A stretch of DNA of 9,527 nucleotides, from NCBI GenBank assembly GCA_016463105.1, contig JAEMRY010000052.1, positions 1 to 9,527 of the forward strand, given 5' to 3'. Each line of letters starts with the position of its first letter. Position 1 is the stretch's first letter. The notes under the pieces are model-generated. The model was not told the origin of the DNA and searched no databases. It was given only the letters and a program-made list of their open reading frames with translations. Origin of the DNA: Ilumatobacteraceae bacterium (GTDB lineage Bacteria; Actinomycetota; Acidimicrobiia; Acidimicrobiales; Ilumatobacteraceae). Below, piece by piece: positions 1-6,543 of this stretch. The position numbers and the translations under genes were made by a program.

Positions 1-494
1 GCGTCGCGAACATCAAAAGCGCGTTTGGCGACTGGCTCTTGATCACTCCACGGAAAGTTAATCCACTGGTCTGTCATCTTCCAGACGTATTCACATTTGA
101 CAATTGATGCGGGCTTTTCGTATAACACAGCGATTCGCGATTCTTTAACTTGTCCATGACAAAAATCGTTAACTAATTTGAGCGTATGGCCAGTGTCGGC
201 AACGTCATCAACAATCAAAATTCGTGAATCTTTAAGATCAATCAGATTTGGTACTGGAGGCAACACAATTGGTATCGGCAATCGCTCATCAACACCTGTA
301 TAAAACTCAACATTGAGTGTGTAAGTGTTTTTGACAGAGAGTGCATATCCGAGCGCCCCGGCAGCCATCAAACCACCACGCGCAATCGCCAAAATGATGT
401 CAGGTTCATAACCATCATTAGCCACCTTGATGGCTAGTTCGCGACTCGCAACACCAAACGACTGCCATGTCATAATCTCGCGCTCTGATGTCAA
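1..494 (-). CDS. Purine-type phosphoribosyltransferase (partial, C-terminus cut by window edge)
   Basis: Reading the reverse strand from 494 gives an open frame of 164 complete codons that runs off the left edge, so only the last few residues should be missing. The signature is the PRPP-binding loop ILIVDDVADTGHTL at residues 92-105, the type I phosphoribosyltransferase motif (two acidic residues followed by DTGxT). An IARGG segment at 37-41 fits the pyrophosphate-binding loop, and the aromatic tail WINFPW at 144-149 resembles xanthine/hypoxanthine-guanine type enzymes of the COG2236 group. Such enzymes transfer ribose-5-phosphate from PRPP to a purine base in cytosolic salvage; the exact base cannot be read from the sequence. 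The start is TTG at 494-492 because an AGGAG ribosome site lies 8 nt upstream; an in-frame ATG at 473-471 is the alternative but has a poor ribosome site. It lies 70 bp after aroA, with its own likely promoter. Confidence 0.85.
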   Translation of the reverse strand, partial: MTSEREIMTWQSFGVASRELAIKVANDGYEPDIILAIARGGLMAAGALGYALSVKNTYTLNVEFYTGVDERLPIPIVLPPVPNLIDLKDSRILIVDDVADTGHTLKLVNDFCHGQVKESRIAVLYEKPASIVKCEYVWKMTDQWINFPWSDQEPVAKRAFDVRD

Positions 495-502
495 AATTTT
501 GA

Positions 503-531
503 CTCCTCTACATCGTGAAAATACGATTATA
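503..531 (-). promoter_or_regulatory. Likely promoter -10 and Shine-Dalgarno of the phosphoribosyltransferase gene
   Basis: On the minus strand a perfect TATAAT hexamer sits at 531-526 and a GAGGAG ribosome site at 508-503, 8 nt before the TTG start at 494. Transcription would start near 519, giving a leader of about 25 nt. No good -35 hexamer is present at 16-18 bp; the best candidates (around 549-553) match poorly. The element lies in the 70-bp gap after the aroA stop. The -10 is seen directly; promoter activity is inferred. Confidence 0.5.
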
Positions 532-557
532 GATCATCAAATAGCATCAATACGATT
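520..557 (-). repeat. 9-bp direct repeat AATCGTATT around the -10 element
   Basis: The 9-mer AATCGTATT (minus strand) occurs at 557-549 and again at 528-520, 29 bp apart. The downstream copy overlaps the last three bases of the TATAAT hexamer and covers the likely transcription start side; the upstream copy lies about where a -35 region would be. The arrangement could be a pair of operator half-sites, but two short AT-rich copies can also occur by chance. Confidence 0.35.
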
Positions 558-564
558 CTTGGCT

Positions 565-1815
565 TTAGTTCTTGAAAGTTTTGAAATCTTCAAAATAATC
601 TGGCCAACTTTTTGAGACGACCTCTGGGTTCTGCACGACTACCCCATCTACACGCAAGCCGATCAGAGCAAACGCCATCGCTAATCGATGGTCGTGATGT
701 GTCGCAAGACTCGCCCCGACCAAAGGTGTTGGCGTGATCGTCAATCCATCTCGGTGTTCACTGATATTTGCCCCCAGTTTGCTTAATTCTGTGGCAAGAT
801 CTCCGATTCGGTCGCTTTCTTTGGCTCGAATGAAACTAACTCCGGTTATTTTCGTCGGAGATTCTGCAAATAGCGCAACTACGGCAAGGGTCGGCACACA
901 GTCACTGATCTGCGACATGTCGATTTCAATGCCTCTGAGTTGCGTGTTCTTGTCACGAGTGATCTGAATGCCACTTCGTGTTTGGCGAACCCCACAACCC
1001 ATCAACGAAAGCGCATCGAAGAATTCAACATCACGCTGCAAACTATTACGAGTCAGCCCGGCAATAGTTAAATTGCCACCAGTTATCGCTACTGCTGCAC
1101 TTGGATAAGAAGCCGACGACGCATCGGGTTCGACTTCAAATGAAACTCCGCAATATTCTCCGGGGCTGACCCAAATCGCGTTCTCAGTCATTTCTGTTTT
1201 AGCACCAAAAGCTCGCATCACACCGATCGTCATATCTAGATACCCGCGCGAAACTATTTCGCCGCGCAACTCAATTTCTAAACCATCTGTCATATACGGC
1301 GCAATCATCATTAGGGCACTCGTAAATTGACTCGAAGTCGCCGAGTCAATTGCGATGCGTGCTTGCCACGACGAACCTCGTTGCACAGTCACTGGCAGAT
1401 GACCAGCAACTTGCGAACAGGCAACCGAAACACCCAGACTTGAAAGTGCGTGATGCAGGTCTGCCATCGGACGACGGCGCAATGGGGCGTCACCGTCAAT
1501 CGTTGTTTGCCCAACTCGCAAAGCACCAAGTGCAGTCAAGAATCGTGATGTAGTGCCAGCAAGACGGGTCTGCAAAATAACTGACTTTGTATCTTCTAAG
1601 TTCAACCCGCCACCAATAGTGACAGTGTTGTTAATTTTTGTCACGTCAATGCCAAGAGCCTGTAGCGAATCAAGCATCGCTTGAGTGTCATCACCAGGAG
1701 CACAATTTGAAATTACAGATTTCGAGTTGGCCAGCGCCGCACAAATTAGAGCACGATTTGTGATTGATTTTGAACCAGGAACTTTTAATATTTTGTCGTC
1801 ACCAGCCTCGGTCAT
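565..1815 (-). CDS. aroA: 3-phosphoshikimate 1-carboxyvinyltransferase (EPSP synthase)
   Basis: This 416-residue protein catalyses the sixth shikimate-pathway step in the cytosol, joining shikimate-3-phosphate and phosphoenolpyruvate to form EPSP, the precursor of chorismate. The expected active-site residues can be followed along the chain: VPGSKSITNRAL (K16, S17, R21), AGTTSRF (86-92), RRPM (R115), SSQF (161-164), SRGY (189-192), an Asp in SDCVPT (D305), KESDR (E333, R336), DHR (R377) and a C-terminal SKSWPDYF (K402). Length is slightly under the usual 420-430. The AGTxxRF form, rather than the AGTxxRP of E. coli, is typical of actinobacterial enzymes. The ATG start overlaps the tyrA stop in an ATGA junction with no clear ribosome site, so translation is probably coupled to tyrA. 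The stop is TAA. Confidence 0.96.
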   Translation of the reverse strand: MTEAGDDKILKVPGSKSITNRALICAALANSKSVISNCAPGDDTQAMLDSLQALGIDVTKINNTVTIGGGLNLEDTKSVILQTRLAGTTSRFLTALGALRVGQTTIDGDAPLRRRPMADLHHALSSLGVSVACSQVAGHLPVTVQRGSSWQARIAIDSATSSQFTSALMMIAPYMTDGLEIELRGEIVSRGYLDMTIGVMRAFGAKTEMTENAIWVSPGEYCGVSFEVEPDASSASYPSAAVAITGGNLTIAGLTRNSLQRDVEFFDALSLMGCGVRQTRSGIQITRDKNTQLRGIEIDMSQISDCVPTLAVVALFAESPTKITGVSFIRAKESDRIGDLATELSKLGANISEHRDGLTITPTPLVGASLATHHDHRLAMAFALIGLRVDGVVVQNPEVVSKSWPDYFEDFKTFKN

Positions 1816-2873
1816 GAAACTGCTTGCACCGTCGGGCGAAATTTTCGCGCCATTAAACCACCACGAAACATTTCAGCACTGGCCTTATCAATAATCAATA
1901 CAAGAATTCCGCGATCACCTTCGACTGAGTGAGACACTTCAAAGTTTGCGATGTTTACCCCTAGATCGGCAGCCAAAGTAAAAATTTCAGCGGCAGAACC
2001 CGAGCGGTCAGGAATCGGCACGCGCACTTCACACACATCCATAAGTTCATGCACACGACCTGGCAGGTTCGCTCGGGCGTGGCGAGCGGTTTGTAGGCGA
2101 TTCAACAACTCATCGTTATCTTGTTTGTCGACGATTCTGCGCATCTCGGTTAAACCAGAAATCATTCCATCAAGTGCATCAAGAATGGCATCACGGTTCT
2201 CGCGGCAAATGTCAATCCAAATTTGTGGCTGACCCGATGCAACACGAGTCATATCGCGAAACCCACCGGCGGCAAGTCGTAAAACCGCAACGTGTTCTTC
2301 GGCCGTGATGTGAGCAAGTCCCATCAAAGTTGCCGCAGTTAAATGTGGCAAATGACTGACCACGGCTACAAGGCGGTCATGACGTTGCGCATCGAGCACC
2401 ACAATTTCTGCACCCAGTGAAGTAATAATTTTTGCAAGTATCTCAAATGTCGAGTCGGCTGAATCAACAGAGGGCGTAAGCACCCAGACTGCACCTTCAA
2501 ATAACAACTCATCGGCACCGTCAAGACCGGCAAGTTCACTGCCCGCCATTGGATGTCCGCCGATAAATCTAGGGTCACGCACTGCATCAACTACCGATGC
2601 TTTAACTCCCCCGACATCGGTGACGATTCCTTTTGTTTGAGTCAATGCAATTTGGGCCTGCTTAGGAATCGAAGAAACAGGTGTAGCAATAAAACTTATT
2701 TCAGCTTCAGGGTCAATGCCAATCGCACCAATAATCTTGCGTTCAAGTGCAGCCTCTGCCGTTTGGATATTTTCGTCACTACCTGTGACGTGAAAACCAT
2801 TTTTTACCAATGCCAAAGCCAGAGATCCGCCAATAAGTCCGAGTCCTAAGACATTGGCGCGTCGTGTAACCAC
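1812..2873 (-). CDS. tyrA: Prephenate dehydrogenase with C-terminal ACT domain
   Basis: This 353-residue enzyme oxidatively decarboxylates prephenate to 4-hydroxyphenylpyruvate for tyrosine synthesis. The N-terminal Rossmann fold has GLGLIGGS at 10-17. Further family motifs are TDVGGVK (85-91), GGHPMAGSE (105-113, with the substrate-site His and Ser), VSHLPH (172-177) and GFRDMTR (204-210). From about residue 281 an ACT-type domain begins (VRVPIPDRSGSAAEIF), suggesting amino-acid feedback, most likely by tyrosine; that ligand is inferred. The start must be GTG at 2873: an in-frame TAG stands four codons upstream, and no other start codon occurs before the glycine loop. The ribosome site is weak (AGG 12 nt upstream). 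It begins 20 bp after rluB and overlaps aroA by 4 bp, so the two aromatic genes appear to be one translational unit. Confidence 0.95.
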   Translation of the reverse strand: MVTRRANVLGLGLIGGSLALALVKNGFHVTGSDENIQTAEAALERKIIGAIGIDPEAEISFIATPVSSIPKQAQIALTQTKGIVTDVGGVKASVVDAVRDPRFIGGHPMAGSELAGLDGADELLFEGAVWVLTPSVDSADSTFEILAKIITSLGAEIVVLDAQRHDRLVAVVSHLPHLTAATLMGLAHITAEEHVAVLRLAAGGFRDMTRVASGQPQIWIDICRENRDAILDALDGMISGLTEMRRIVDKQDNDELLNRLQTARHARANLPGRVHELMDVCEVRVPIPDRSGSAAEIFTLAADLGVNIANFEVSHSVEGDRGILVLIIDKASAEMFRGGLMARKFRPTVQAVS

Positions 2874-2893
2874 TTCTAAATTCTACCTGTGCG

Positions 2894-3643
2894 CTACTTT
2901 GCCGTGGCTTGATTTAATGACACGACCTCTGCAGTGGTTAATGCCCGCCATGATCCTGGGGCAAGAGTGCGATCTATCAACGGACCTATGCGCACGCGCA
3001 CTAGCCGCTCGACTGGATGACCAACTGCTTCACACATTCGACGAATCTGACGATTGCGTCCTTCGTGAATAATGATCCGCAACACGCCAGGTTGCAATTG
3101 CCCAACTTGTGCTGGTTCTGTGAAACCGTCATCGAGTTCGACGCCGTCACGTAGTTTTTTTAAGGCAGATTCGCTTACTCCATTTTGTGAACATTCGACA
3201 TGCGCTAAGTATTCTTTTTCAATACCGAAACTTGGATGCGTTAAGCGATGACCAAGTTCACCGTCATTGGTCATCAAAATCAGACCTTCTGTTTCAGAAT
3301 CTAAACGCCCAACCGGAAACACTCTTGGCTCCATTGGCACTAGTTCAATTACTGTTGCTCGACCGTGCGTATCTTTGGCGGTTGTAATCACATCAACTGG
3401 TTTATTCAATAAGTAATAGACCAAACCTGGTGAAACCCCAATGGTGATGCCATCTACTTCAACCGAATCAGTTTCAACATTGACTCGACGACCAAGTATT
3501 GCTGTCTCGCCATTGACTCGCACGCGACCTTCGTCAATCAAGATTTCGCACTCACGCCGAGAACCCCAGCCAGTGCGCGCTAAAACTTTTTGCAGTCGTT
3601 CGCCATCGGTATTTGAAAACTCGCTCGAAGAATCGCCTGACAC
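2894..3643 (-). CDS. rluB: 23S rRNA pseudouridine synthase, RsuA/RluB family
   Basis: The protein isomerises a uridine of 23S rRNA to pseudouridine during ribosome assembly. With the chosen start it has 249 residues. An S4 RNA-binding domain covers about 14-60 (ERLQKVLARTGWGSRRECE), followed by the catalytic domain with VGRLDSETEGL at 111-121, where D115 is the expected nucleophile, and the family motif GRNRQIRRM at 195-203. The start is placed at GTG 3643, 5 nt after the scpB stop, because it leaves a short tail before the S4 domain. The frame is open further back to an ATG at 3721, but that would overlap scpB by more than 70 bp and add residues unlike the family. The ribosome site is weak. 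The scpA-scpB-rluB order is common in actinobacteria and firmicutes. The family could in principle include RsuA or RluE/F activity; context favours RluB. Confidence 0.93.
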   Translation of the reverse strand: MSGDSSSEFSNTDGERLQKVLARTGWGSRRECEILIDEGRVRVNGETAILGRRVNVETDSVEVDGITIGVSPGLVYYLLNKPVDVITTAKDTHGRATVIELVPMEPRVFPVGRLDSETEGLILMTNDGELGHRLTHPSFGIEKEYLAHVECSQNGVSESALKKLRDGVELDDGFTEPAQVGQLQPGVLRIIIHEGRNRQIRRMCEAVGHPVERLVRVRIGPLIDRTLAPGSWRALTTAEVVSLNQATAK

Positions 3644-3647
3644 GTCT

Positions 3648-4253
3648 CTAGGTTTCTGGTGATGTCGGGTCGTCGGGCACAACACGCAAGCCGCGTTCAA
3701 GTGCTTCAACGACACTGGCATCTGGAATAAAGTCGGCGATTGACGGCAAGTTTTCGATTGACGCGATTCCGAGTCGCTCTAAAAATAAAGGAGTTGTGCC
3801 GAACATGACTGCTTGACCAGGACCATCATCGCGCTCAACTTCGGTGATGTATCCGCGTGCTTGCAAAGTTCGCATTACTGCCTCTGGATCCACACCACGA
3901 ATCGCGGCGATTTGCGAACGCGATAAAGGTTGTTTATAGGCGATGATCGCCAATGTCTCAAGAGCGGCTGACGAAACTCTGGCCTGTTGCCCGTCGAGCA
4001 CAAATCTCTCGACATATGGAGCAAGATCTGGATGAGATTGAAAACGAAATCCACCGGCAACTTTGACTAGTTGAAAGCCATGACCGGCTTCTTCGTAAGT
4101 CGCGGCGAGACGTTCGCAAAGCGCTTCAACTGTTGCTTGCGAAATTTCTAATAGCTGCGCCAAGAGATCTGGTGCCACTGGCTCCATTGCTACGAGAAGT
4201 ATCGCCTCGAGGGCACGAACAACTTCAGAATCTAAATTATTGTTGTCAGTCAT
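3648..4253 (-). CDS. scpB: Segregation and condensation protein B
   Basis: ScpB is the paired winged-helix subunit that binds the kleisin ScpA in the SMC-ScpAB condensin complex, which compacts and segregates the chromosome. The 201-residue length fits the family. Visible family features are the N-terminal VRALEAILLVAMEPV segment (about 12-26), the ALETLAIIAYKQPLSRSQIAAIRGV segment (about 97-121, quoted here only to mark the second winged helix) and the RGYITEVERDDGPGQAVMFGTT region around 133-154. It starts with ATG at 4253, 9 bp after the scpA stop, with an AAGGA ribosome site overlapping the scpA stop region. The N- and C-terminal tails are short and polar. The position directly after scpA makes the assignment secure. 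Confidence 0.95.
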   Translation of the reverse strand: MTDNNNLDSEVVRALEAILLVAMEPVAPDLLAQLLEISQATVEALCERLAATYEEAGHGFQLVKVAGGFRFQSHPDLAPYVERFVLDGQQARVSSAALETLAIIAYKQPLSRSQIAAIRGVDPEAVMRTLQARGYITEVERDDGPGQAVMFGTTPLFLERLGIASIENLPSIADFIPDASVVEALERGLRVVPDDPTSPET

Positions 4254-4262
4254 TATTTATGA

Positions 4263-5033
4263 TCATCCTTCGTAATTGTCTATTGCGATTTCATCGTCTT
4301 GTATACCAAGCCAAGTGACTTCAATTTCTCCAAAACGCATCGCTTGATCTAGGTCAACTCGGCCTTGTTTGAAGAGTTCAAGAATTGCCAGAAACCGCAC
4401 GACAATTTCGATTCGGTCGGTGATACCTGCTATTAGTTTTCTAAAAGTTATCCGCCCATCAATCCGAACTTGCTCAGAAACGAGCACTAATGCTTCGGCG
4501 ACACTTGCACGAATCGGGGCGACGTGCTCAAGACCAATCACTGTTGGCGGTTTTTGCGCAGCCGCACGAAGAAACGCGCGTTGCAATCGCAATGGGCTGA
4601 CACCTTCTAAAAGGTCTGGCATTAATGATGCGAATCGTTCTTCTGGGCCCGCCATGCGCGGAAAACTCAAATCAGCACGACTTACTAAATCACTAAACAC
4701 CGAAGCTACATCTTTGAAAGTTTTGCAATCTAAAAGCCGCGCCAAAAGCAAATCGCGCTCTTCCCACATTGCGAGTTCTTCATCTAAATCACCATCATCT
4801 TTACCAGGCAATAACCGCCGTGTCTTTAGTTCGATGAGCGTGGCGGCGATCAACAAAAACTCAGTAGCCAGATCTAAATCGATTACAGGCATGCGTGAAA
4901 CTTCTTCGAGATAAGCAGTCACAATGTTCGACAACGAGACTTCGTGAATATCTACTTCTTCTCGAAGAATCAGGTGCAATAAGAGCTCAAATGGGCCCTC
5001 AAATGTGGGGGTGGTTACCGCGTATTTCATCAC
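4263..5033 (-). CDS. scpA: Segregation and condensation protein A (kleisin)
   Basis: ScpA is the kleisin that bridges SMC heads and binds ScpB in bacterial condensin. The N-terminal signature FEGPFELLLHLI follows the start closely, with EEVDIHEVSL after it, and the C-terminal winged helix shows VVRFLAILELFKQGRV and the closing GEIEVTWLG, all characteristic of the family. The start choice is a GTG at 5033 or the ATG directly after it at 5030. A strong AGGGGAGGT ribosome site at 5051-5043 lies 9-10 nt before the GTG and 13 nt before the ATG. The frame is open to a TTG at 5057, but that start would place the ribosome site inside the gene. The length is about 256 residues, normal for the family. 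It heads a run scpA-scpB-rluB-tyrA-aroA and is divergent from trpS. Confidence 0.95.
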   Translation of the reverse strand: MMKYAVTTPTFEGPFELLLHLILREEVDIHEVSLSNIVTAYLEEVSRMPVIDLDLATEFLLIAATLIELKTRRLLPGKDDGDLDEELAMWEERDLLLARLLDCKTFKDVASVFSDLVSRADLSFPRMAGPEERFASLMPDLLEGVSPLRLQRAFLRAAAQKPPTVIGLEHVAPIRASVAEALVLVSEQVRIDGRITFRKLIAGITDRIEIVVRFLAILELFKQGRVDLDQAMRFGEIEVTWLGIQDDEIAIDNYEG

Positions 5034-5083
5034 TGCGAGATTACCTCCCCTGCTCAATCAATGCCGACAACTAAGGTTGCAAT
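5031..5083. other. Divergent scpA/trpS intergenic region
   Basis: About 50 bp separate the start of scpA (minus) from the start of trpS (plus). It holds both ribosome sites, AGGGGAGGT for scpA and a weaker TAAGG 7 nt before the trpS GTG. There is no room for a T-box or a tryptophan leader peptide. I see no convincing -35/-10 pair for either direction, so promoters may lie inside the opposing coding sequences or be non-consensus. Confidence 0.5.
5043..5051 (-). promoter_or_regulatory. Strong Shine-Dalgarno of scpA
   Basis: AGGGGAGGT on the minus strand is the best match to the 16S rRNA anti-Shine-Dalgarno sequence noticed in the window. It decides the scpA start in favour of GTG 5033 / ATG 5030 over TTG 5057. 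The presence of such a strong site here, while downstream genes of the run have weak ones, fits scpA being the first gene of its transcript. Confidence 0.6.
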
Positions 5084-6073
5084 GTGACAAGAGTGCTTTC
5101 GTGTATTCAACCCACGGGTGAAGTTCACCTGGGCAACTACCTCGGCGCCCTGCGAAATTGGGTCTCTGGGCAACATAATGCTGATGTTTTTCATGGGATC
5201 GTCGATTTGCACGCTCTAACCGTGACGCAAGAGCCCGGCGTGATTGGCAGAAATACTTTGCAACTTGCCGCTGTGTTGTTTGCGGTTGGGCTTGACCCAG
5301 ACATCGCGACAGTGTTTGTGCAGAGCCATGTTCCTGAGCACAGCCAATTGAGCTGGATTATGGAGTGCACCGTCTCGTTTGGCGAACTCAGCCGAATGAC
5401 GCAGTTCAAAGATAAATCTGCCAAGCGTGAAGCCGAGTTTGTTTCTGCGGGTCTCTTTACTTATCCTGCCTTACAGGCGGCAGACATTTTGCTTTACGAC
5501 GCCAACGAGGTTCCCGTTGGTGATGATCAACGACAACACATCGAAATAACTCGCGACATAGCGATTCGCTTCAACCATCGTTTCGGTGAAACCTTTGTAA
5601 TCCCAAAGTCGGTGACACCCGCGAGTGGCGCACGGGTCATGGATTTATTGAACCCGACATCCAAAATGTCGAAATCTGGTGATGACGACTCAGGTGTAAT
5701 TTATTTATTAGACGACGCCGCAAAAATAGAGAAGAAGTTTAAGCGTGCGGTAACCGACAGTGAAACTGAAGTTGCATTTGACCGTGAACGCAAACCAGGT
5801 GTTTCGAATTTGCTCGAAATTTTAGCCGCTGCAACAAACACCACCCCGCAGAAGGCTGCAGAAACATACACCCGATACGGCGATTTAAAATCTGCGAGTG
5901 CTCAAGCAGTTATTGCCATGCTCACACCGATTCAAAGTCGGTATAACGAATTGCTAAACGACAAAGGCGAATTGATGCGATTGCTACACAAGGGAAACGC
6001 TCGAGCGCAAGAAGTTGCTGGTGCAACTTTGAGTCGTGCTCAAAAAGCAATCGGTTTTCTTGCTGCCAAATAG
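5084..6073 (+). CDS. trpS: Tryptophanyl-tRNA synthetase
   Basis: This class I aminoacyl-tRNA synthetase charges tRNA-Trp with tryptophan using ATP. It has 329 residues, the usual bacterial length. The HIGH-type motif is TGEVHLGNYLGA (11-22, with HLGN at 15-18), and KMSKS is at 194-198. The tryptophan-binding region AADILLYDANEVPVGDDQ (132-149) carries the expected Asp (D134). The start is GTG at 5084 with a TAAGG ribosome site; it leaves only three residues before the conserved core, so no later start is possible. It is the only plus-strand gene in the window. Its stop is 12 bp from the stop of the converging HD gene, and no clear terminator separates them. Confidence 0.97.
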   Translation: MTRVLSCIQPTGEVHLGNYLGALRNWVSGQHNADVFHGIVDLHALTVTQEPGVIGRNTLQLAAVLFAVGLDPDIATVFVQSHVPEHSQLSWIMECTVSFGELSRMTQFKDKSAKREAEFVSAGLFTYPALQAADILLYDANEVPVGDDQRQHIEITRDIAIRFNHRFGETFVIPKSVTPASGARVMDLLNPTSKMSKSGDDDSGVIYLLDDAAKIEKKFKRAVTDSETEVAFDRERKPGVSNLLEILAAATNTTPQKAAETYTRYGDLKSASAQAVIAMLTPIQSRYNELLNDKGELMRLLHKGNARAQEVAGATLSRAQKAIGFLAAK

Positions 6074-6085
6074 ATATTTGTAAAA

Positions 6086-6538
6086 CTAAATATTGTCGGC
6101 TTGACGCAAAGCCTGCAACGCAGTTTGAAGTTCGGATTTTGAGTCACCAGCAACCAATTGCCAGGTGATTTCGTGGCTATCAATTTTTTGTAACATCTGC
6201 GCACCAATTTGCTCATGCTCGTGGTAATCAGAAAAACTCTTACTAATACGGCCGACGAGGGTTGCCGTCACCCGCTGCATCACACCGAGGTTTGAAGCCG
6301 TCTTGCCGACATCGTGCAACAAAGCCGCACGAATTTCGAATTTGGTTGCCGATGCATGCAACCCAACGAACCTTTGCATCACGACAATGCTGTGACGTTG
6401 ATCCATTGGCGGCATTGTCGACCAAAGATCAAATTCGAGTGTCGTTAAAATGCTCTTCACCTGAGCGATTTCTGTAACCAGCGGAGGTTTCTGAGATAAT
6501 GCACCAAAAAAGCGCTTAGTTAGATGCTGTAACTTCAT
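6086..6538 (-). CDS. Minimal HD-domain protein (putative metal-dependent phosphohydrolase)
   Basis: A 150-residue cytosolic protein with no signal peptide or membrane segment. The metal-binding pattern of the HD superfamily is visible in order: H49 in QRHSIVVM, the H75-D76 doublet in AALLHDVGK, H106/H108 in DYHEHEQIGAQML, and D148 in LRQADN. The last Asp lies only two residues before the stop, so the protein is little more than one HD fold. HD proteins hydrolyse phosphate esters of nucleotides, but the substrate here cannot be inferred. Residues 1-45 are not recognised. The ATG start is 5 bp after the xerD stop, with no good ribosome site, so it is probably the last gene of the pyrG-NUDIX-xerD run. 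It sits between xerD and scpA, near the place where M. tuberculosis carries parA (Rv1708). Confidence 0.82.
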   Translation of the reverse strand: MKLQHLTKRFFGALSQKPPLVTEIAQVKSILTTLEFDLWSTMPPMDQRHSIVVMQRFVGLHASATKFEIRAALLHDVGKTASNLGVMQRVTATLVGRISKSFSDYHEHEQIGAQMLQKIDSHEITWQLVAGDSKSELQTALQALRQADNI

Positions 6539-6543
6539 TACGA

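Noticed and set aside
427..615. A 62-residue plus-strand open frame across the start of the phosphoribosyltransferase gene and the end of aroA
   Set aside because: It is antisense to two supported genes and to the likely promoter, with no motif or ribosome site.
3644..3721. Extended N-terminus of rluB starting at ATG 3721
   Set aside because: It would overlap scpB by over 70 bp and add residues unlike the family before the S4 domain; GTG 3643 just after the scpB stop fits better.
4259..4266. Palindrome ATGATCAT between scpA and scpB as a regulatory site
   Set aside because: An 8-bp palindrome at a stop/start junction is expected by chance and overlaps the scpA stop codon.
4369..4914. A 181-residue plus-strand open frame lying entirely inside scpA
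   Set aside because: It is fully antisense to a secure scpA gene, is rich in Ser and Arg in the way of reading frames opposite a coding strand, and shows no family motif or good ribosome site.
6074..6093. AT-rich inverted repeat (ATATTT...AAATAT) between the trpS and HD stops as a bidirectional terminator
   Set aside because: The stem is only six A-T pairs with an 8-nt loop and no G-C core or T-run, too weak to call a terminator.
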